Origin: JBBTVO01 sp038063195
Lineage (GTDB): Bacteria > Patescibacteriota > Microgenomatia > Levybacterales > UBA12049
Length of the DNA: 7,812 nt
Assembly (NCBI GenBank): GCA_038063195.1
Contig: JBBTVO010000016.1
Coordinates: forward strand, 1-7,812
Direction of reading: 5' to 3'
Part shown: piece after piece, positions 4,748-7,812 of the stretch
How the letters are laid out: every line of letters starts with the position of its first letter
Numbering within the stretch: the stretch's first letter is position 1
Made by a program: the position numbers and the translations under genes
The notes under the pieces: model-generated
Told to the model about the DNA's origin: nothing
Database searches by the model: none
What the model saw: the letters and a program-made list of their open reading frames with translations, nothing else

Positions 4748-5146
4748 TCAGCGAGGCATTAGCCAAGAGAAGATTTCAAATGGTGACTTCGTAATTGACC
4801 ATGTCAAAAAAAATGCATAAATTAAAAAAAATCCATACGAAACTAGTATAGCAAGAAGCACAAAAAAATAGACTCTATAATATCTTAGTATATTTGTTCT
4901 CAATTGAGACAGTTGGGTATCGTCAGTATTAATGACTATAGATCTGAAGTAATTTATCACTCGGCTGTAATTAAGCGGATGAGGAGGATTCTCTAATTTA
5001 TTTAAAGATCTCAAAAGCTTTCTTGCTGAAAAGGAATAGAGGAATCCGAAAAGTAATCCTAGGCATAAAGATGAAGGGGTAATTATAAAAATTAATGGAA
5101 AAACAATTGGAACAAAAAGTGTTTTAAGAAAAATTTCTAAGTCCAT
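4748..5146 (-). CDS. Unknown small membrane protein
   Basis: I do not recognise this 132-aa protein. It has hydrophobic segments at about 7-40 (probably two closely spaced helices with a TPSS turn between) and at about 92-117. A polar loop of about 50 residues (41-91) rich in R, N and S separates them. There is no cleavable signal peptide and no catalytic motif. This is one of the few genes here with a recognisable Shine-Dalgarno: AGGT lies 7 nt before the ATG. It starts only 23 nt after the tRNA-Ile 3' end on the same strand, with no promoter between, so it is probably carried on the tRNA transcript and released by tRNA 3' processing. That would explain why it needs a Shine-Dalgarno while the leaderless genes around it do not. 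Confidence 0.72.
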   Translation of the reverse strand: MDLEIFLKTLFVPIVFPLIFIITPSSLCLGLLFGFLYSFSARKLLRSLNKLENPPHPLNYSRVINYFRSIVINTDDTQLSQLRTNILRYYRVYFFVLLAILVSYGFFLIYAFFLTWSITKSPFEIFSWLMPR

Positions 5147-5169
5147 TTTAATTACCTATGAGAAATTTG

Positions 5170-5241
5170 TGCGTCTGCTTGGAATCGGACCAAGGACATC
5201 TACTTTATAAGAGTAGCGCTCTACCGCTGAGCTACAGACGC
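5170..5241 (-). tRNA. tRNA-Ile (anticodon TAT, reads AUA)
   Basis: Full 72-nt cloverleaf on the minus strand. Acceptor GCGTCTG/CAGACGC is perfect, the D stem is GCTC/GAGC with G18G19, anticodon stem CTACT/AGTAG is perfect with loop CTTATAA (anticodon TAT), and the T stem is CTTGG/CCAAG. The discriminator is A and CCA is not encoded. Most bacteria read AUA with a lysidine-modified CAU tRNA and lack a UAU isoacceptor; a minority carry tRNA-Ile(UAU). The T loop reads TCCGATT, with C at position 55 where almost all tRNAs have U. A promoter lies directly upstream. The last 20 nt are duplicated at 3987-4006. Confidence 0.92.
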
Positions 5242-5250
5242 GTAGTGCTA

Positions 5251-5279
5251 ATTTTATCAGACATGCAAAAAGAGAGCAA
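5251..5279 (-). promoter_or_regulatory. Promoter for tRNA-Ile and probably the membrane-protein gene
   Basis: The minus strand reads TTGCTC (5274-5279), a 17-nt spacer and TAAAAT (5251-5256), ending 9 nt before the tRNA 5' end. It overlaps only the 3' flank of the HTH gene. Confidence 0.58.
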
Positions 5280-5287
5280 GAAAATAG

Positions 5288-5767
5288 CTATTTATTGAGT
5301 CTATGTACGGTATCGTGAGCTATAATAAAATAGTGGTTTTTCGTATTAAATTTTTTAAATAATTTATTTCTTAGTTTTCTAAAATCTTCATTTCTTAGGT
5401 TTAAATCTTTACAAATTTGTGAAGCTGTTCTTCCATTTAAATATTCCTTTTTCAAAAGTTGTTCATTTTTTTCTAAAAAGGGCATGGGAGTTTCAAGAAT
5501 TTTTTCGGCTCCAATTTCTCCATTTAAGACTGCAGTCTTAACTACGAGAGCCATTGCTTGAGGTCTTTCTAAATGAGTTATTTCCTCAAGCCGAATCGCT
5601 GCATCGTTTACGTCCTGAAAGTCAATTCCTAATTCAATTGCAAGCTGTTTATAGGGATTTGCTGGGCTATTTTCATCATATTCAAGAACCATCCAGCTTA
5701 TCATTTGTGCTTCAAGCGGAGAAAAATAACGTCTCTGAGCCTCTCTTGGGTCTTTTTCTCGTGTCAT
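5288..5767 (-). CDS. Putative regulator with two LuxR-type HTH units
   Basis: I chose the ATG at 5767 (159 aa) over the TTG at 5788, because a strong promoter has its -10 at 5776-5781, between the two codons. The C-terminal third (LLKKEYLNGRTASQICKDLNLRNEDFRKLRNKLFKKFNTKNHYFIIA, about 104-150) follows the LuxR/GerE helix-turn-helix pattern: an NG turn, a first helix TASQICKDLNL, a recognition helix, KLFKKFNTKN in place of the usual IF-x-KLGVRNR, then a closing helix. The N-terminal part (YFSPLEAQMISWMVLE, PYKQLAIELGID, DVNDAAIRLEEITHLERPQAMALVVKTAVLNGEI) shows the same order of elements, so the protein is probably two degenerate LuxR-type units in tandem. There is no sensor or receiver domain. 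It would be a DNA-binding protein; targets are unknown. It lies just downstream of the ATPase gene on the same strand. Confidence 0.68.
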   Translation of the reverse strand: MTREKDPREAQRRYFSPLEAQMISWMVLEYDENSPANPYKQLAIELGIDFQDVNDAAIRLEEITHLERPQAMALVVKTAVLNGEIGAEKILETPMPFLEKNEQLLKKEYLNGRTASQICKDLNLRNEDFRKLRNKLFKKFNTKNHYFIIAHDTVHRLNK

Positions 5768-5775
5768 GGTGGTAG

Positions 5776-5804
5776 ATTCTAGCAACAAATTTAAAAGATG
5801 TAAA
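5776..5804 (-). promoter_or_regulatory. Promoter for the HTH gene
   Basis: On the minus strand: TTTACA (5799-5804), a 17-nt spacer and TAGAAT (5776-5781) with a TGC extension, ending 8 nt before the ATG at 5767. It gives the regulator its own leaderless transcript, separate from the ATPase gene that ends at 5833. Confidence 0.6.
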
Positions 5805-5832
5805 GAAGGCGAAGGACCGAGCTCTTAATGAC

Positions 5833-7812
5833 CTATAACTTGGCACGTTTCCCGATTTCTGCCTCAACTACTGCATTATCGCGCCCATACTTAAGCCTCG
5901 AGAGTTCGCGGATAAGTTCTGAAACGCGGGGATTTGATAAACGCTTTTCCTCTGCCATATCGCGTGTCAAGTCCATTGAGAAAGGACTTACCGGCTCCCC
6001 ACCCACAATTGTTTTGACATAAGTATTGAACCTTTCGACATTGATAAGGTCCGCTTCATTAAATGTCGGCTGGAATTCATGCTGAAGATAATTCGCGTCT
6101 GTCACTCCGACTCTAAATGCCAAAAGTGAGCCCACATTTCCAAAAATTGCATTCTTAACCTCTTCTTCCATCTGTCCGATAAATTGATTCGCAACTATTA
6201 AATTTAATCTATATTTTCGCGCTTCGGATAAAATCTGTGCAAAATCAGGTGTCGCGAAATTCTGAAACTCATCAACATATAGAAAGAAGTCCTTTCTCTG
6301 CTCAATCGGCATATCCTGACGCGACATTGCTGCAACCAATATCTTAGGGACGAGAATCAAACCTAAAAAATTGGAATTCTCTTCTCCAATTTTCCCTTTG
6401 GACAAATTAATAAGAAGAATTTTTTGATTATCCATTACGTCTCTGAAATCAAAAGAGCTTTGGGACTGGCCGATAATGTTTCTTATCATTTTATTGGTAA
6501 CAAACCTTCCGAACTTTGAGACTATGTAATCAAGAACTTCTGATTTGTGGAAATCCGAAGTCTGGGCAATCTGATCTGTCCAGTACCTTCTTATAATCGG
6601 GTCAGAAACTTTGGGCAAAAGCTCCTGTACATAATTTGCGTCTGTTAACGCCCGGACTACCTCAATAAATGTACTCCCCTTTTCATACATGACTGTAAGC
6701 ATCGCGTTTCTTATCGCGTGCTCAAAGCGGGGCCCGATAATTCCAGTCTGGTGCGGATCAAAAAGCTTATACATAAGCCCGATAATCGAGGAAACTACAT
6801 AGTGCTTTTGCTCTTCAGTATTTGCATCAAGCATGTTAAAACCCATGGGCCGTTGCGTATCCGATGGATCAAAAAGAATTACATCCTCAGACCTTTCTGC
6901 CGGCATGAGCTTTAAGACATCATCAATTAAGTCTCCATGCGGGTCTATCACAGCAAGACCCTCACCGTTCTTGATATCCTGCATGATCATTGCTTTGAGA
7001 AACTCTGATTTTCCGGTACCTGTTTTTCCGATTACATACATGTGTCTCCTTCTGTCATCAAGGCTTATGTGAATAGACTTTCCTACTCCCCTATATTTAC
7101 TTTTTCCTAAGAATAAACCTGATTCAGGAATTTTAGCAGGAGCAGGAGCGCGCTTTGCAGTAACCCAATGAATGTGAGGTGTTTCAATAGACTTATTTGG
7201 GAAATGGAAAATTGTCGCAAGTTCCTCGGTCGTTAAGACTCCGGTCTGACCGTTTCGCATCGGCATATAGCGGTAAATAAAGTCGTTCATAAAAAGCCCT
7301 TTAAATCTATGCTTATTCTTGGTAAACGAATTGGCGCCCGCGAACTGACTAAGACTGCTTGATATATTGCCCAAGTGAGCCTCCGCAGCCTCTTTGGTTT
7401 TGGCGGAAACAACAATCCGTAAAACAACATTAAAGCCCGGCTTTCCTATTTTATTTTCAATTCCTTCAAGCTCCTTAGAATCTGCCGAGTATTTTGCCGT
7501 CTCCGGATTTGATTCGCTTTTTTTGGTTCCCGAAAGATATTTTCTTCCGAATTTTTTCCACTTGCTATCCGCAGGACTTGCCATGATTTGGATGGCAGCT
7601 CCTTCACCTTGTGCCATTTTTGCAAGAACCGAAGTCATCGACGAAAGAGGATCAGTCGGAAGGTCTTTAAAGACTTTTATCGGCATATAATCTGAGCTTT
7701 TGAGACGTAAACTGGCAAAAGCAACCTTCCCTTCTTTTGAGAAAATATTATACTCATTTCCTACAGCATGGCCTTCCTTTGTGTCCTTTGTCGAATCCAC
7801 CTCAATTATCTC
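5833..7812 (-). CDS. VirD4/TraG/HerA-like DNA-translocation ATPase, 5' end cut by window edge
   Basis: The frame is open to the right edge (EIIE precedes the GTG at 7800), so the true start lies outside; 659 codons are visible. Numbered from that GTG, an N-terminal region (1-235) holds GEGAAIQIMASPADSKWKK (66-83) and a long linker, and is of a type common in CPR proteins. A RecA-like motor follows. Walker A is GKTGTGKS (258-265). VIDPHGD (284-290) lies after it. The Walker B strand FFLYVDEFQNF (505-515) has D510 and E511. SEARKYRLNLIVANQF (525-540) is the typical sensor segment, and R563 in LLAFRVG is an arginine-finger candidate. The family includes type IV secretion coupling proteins and HerA pumps that move DNA or protein at the membrane; membrane helices could be in the missing N-terminus. 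DNA uptake, conjugation-like transfer or pilus-linked roles are all possible. It ends in TAG, and no other transfer gene is in view. Confidence 0.88.
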   Translation of the reverse strand, partial: EIIEVDSTKDTKEGHAVGNEYNIFSKEGKVAFASLRLKSSDYMPIKVFKDLPTDPLSSMTSVLAKMAQGEGAAIQIMASPADSKWKKFGRKYLSGTKKSESNPETAKYSADSKELEGIENKIGKPGFNVVLRIVVSAKTKEAAEAHLGNISSSLSQFAGANSFTKNKHRFKGLFMNDFIYRYMPMRNGQTGVLTTEELATIFHFPNKSIETPHIHWVTAKRAPAPAKIPESGLFLGKSKYRGVGKSIHISLDDRRRHMYVIGKTGTGKSEFLKAMIMQDIKNGEGLAVIDPHGDLIDDVLKLMPAERSEDVILFDPSDTQRPMGFNMLDANTEEQKHYVVSSIIGLMYKLFDPHQTGIIGPRFEHAIRNAMLTVMYEKGSTFIEVVRALTDANYVQELLPKVSDPIIRRYWTDQIAQTSDFHKSEVLDYIVSKFGRFVTNKMIRNIIGQSQSSFDFRDVMDNQKILLINLSKGKIGEENSNFLGLILVPKILVAAMSRQDMPIEQRKDFFLYVDEFQNFATPDFAQILSEARKYRLNLIVANQFIGQMEEEVKNAIFGNVGSLLAFRVGVTDANYLQHEFQPTFNEADLINVERFNTYVKTIVGGEPVSPFSMDLTRDMAEEKRLSNPRVSELIRELSRLKYGRDNAVVEAEIGKRAKL

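Noticed and set aside
1059..5178. Shared GCACAAATT at the 3' ends of tRNA-Met (plus strand) and tRNA-Ile (minus strand)
   Set aside because: The copies are inverted and only 9 bp; they are the last acceptor bases, discriminator and AT-rich trailer, so coincidence or common tRNA processing context is enough.
1..7812. CRISPR array, insertion sequence or rRNA gene
   Set aside because: No spaced direct-repeat series, transposase motifs with terminal repeats, or rRNA-like stretches were seen on either strand.

Overview
This AT-rich window reads like part of a reduced genome from the Candidate Phyla Radiation / Patescibacteria, most plausibly a Microgenomates-type lineage. That placement is an inference from gene content and style, not from a marker gene. 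It rests on very short genes, a small FtsB/DivIC-like protein with a W-rich tail, a CPR-style VirD4/TraG-like ATPase, tRNAs without encoded CCA, and a near absence of Shine-Dalgarno sequences. Most coding starts lie 5-13 nt after a clear -10 box, so most mRNAs here should be leaderless. TGA, TAA and TAG all act as stops, so the standard bacterial code (table 11) fits.

Left part (1-1134): a HAD-superfamily phosphatase on the minus strand runs off the left edge. Upstream of it lie two divergent CAT-anticodon tRNA genes with interleaved promoters: a compact 68-nt initiator-like tRNA on the minus strand and a standard 72-nt tRNA-Met on the plus strand. Middle part (1135-3979): a 137-aa protein of unknown function, a first higBA-type toxin-antitoxin pair, an ftsB/divIC-like gene, a Xer-like tyrosine recombinase and a short DUF805-like membrane protein. 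Right-middle part (3980-5241): a second, paralogous higBA pair, an unknown membrane protein and a tRNA with the rare isoleucine anticodon UAU. Right part (5242-7812): a small protein that looks like two tandem LuxR-type helix-turn-helix units, then a large VirD4/TraG/HerA-like DNA-translocation ATPase whose N-terminus lies beyond the right edge.

The most interesting structure is around the two toxin-antitoxin pairs. Each lies between an intact gene 3' end and a second, degenerate copy of that same 3' end in the same orientation. For higBA-1 this is the ftsB tail (1545-1583 against 2277-2315). For higBA-2 it is the tRNA-Ile 3' end (3987-4006 against 5169-5189). A tyrosine recombinase gene lies between the two cassettes. 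Duplicated gene 3' ends are the classic footprint of tyrosine-recombinase integration, so these may be very small integrated toxin-antitoxin cassettes, although neither one contains its own integrase. Both pairs also carry an internal promoter with a palindrome placed for autorepression of the antitoxin gene.
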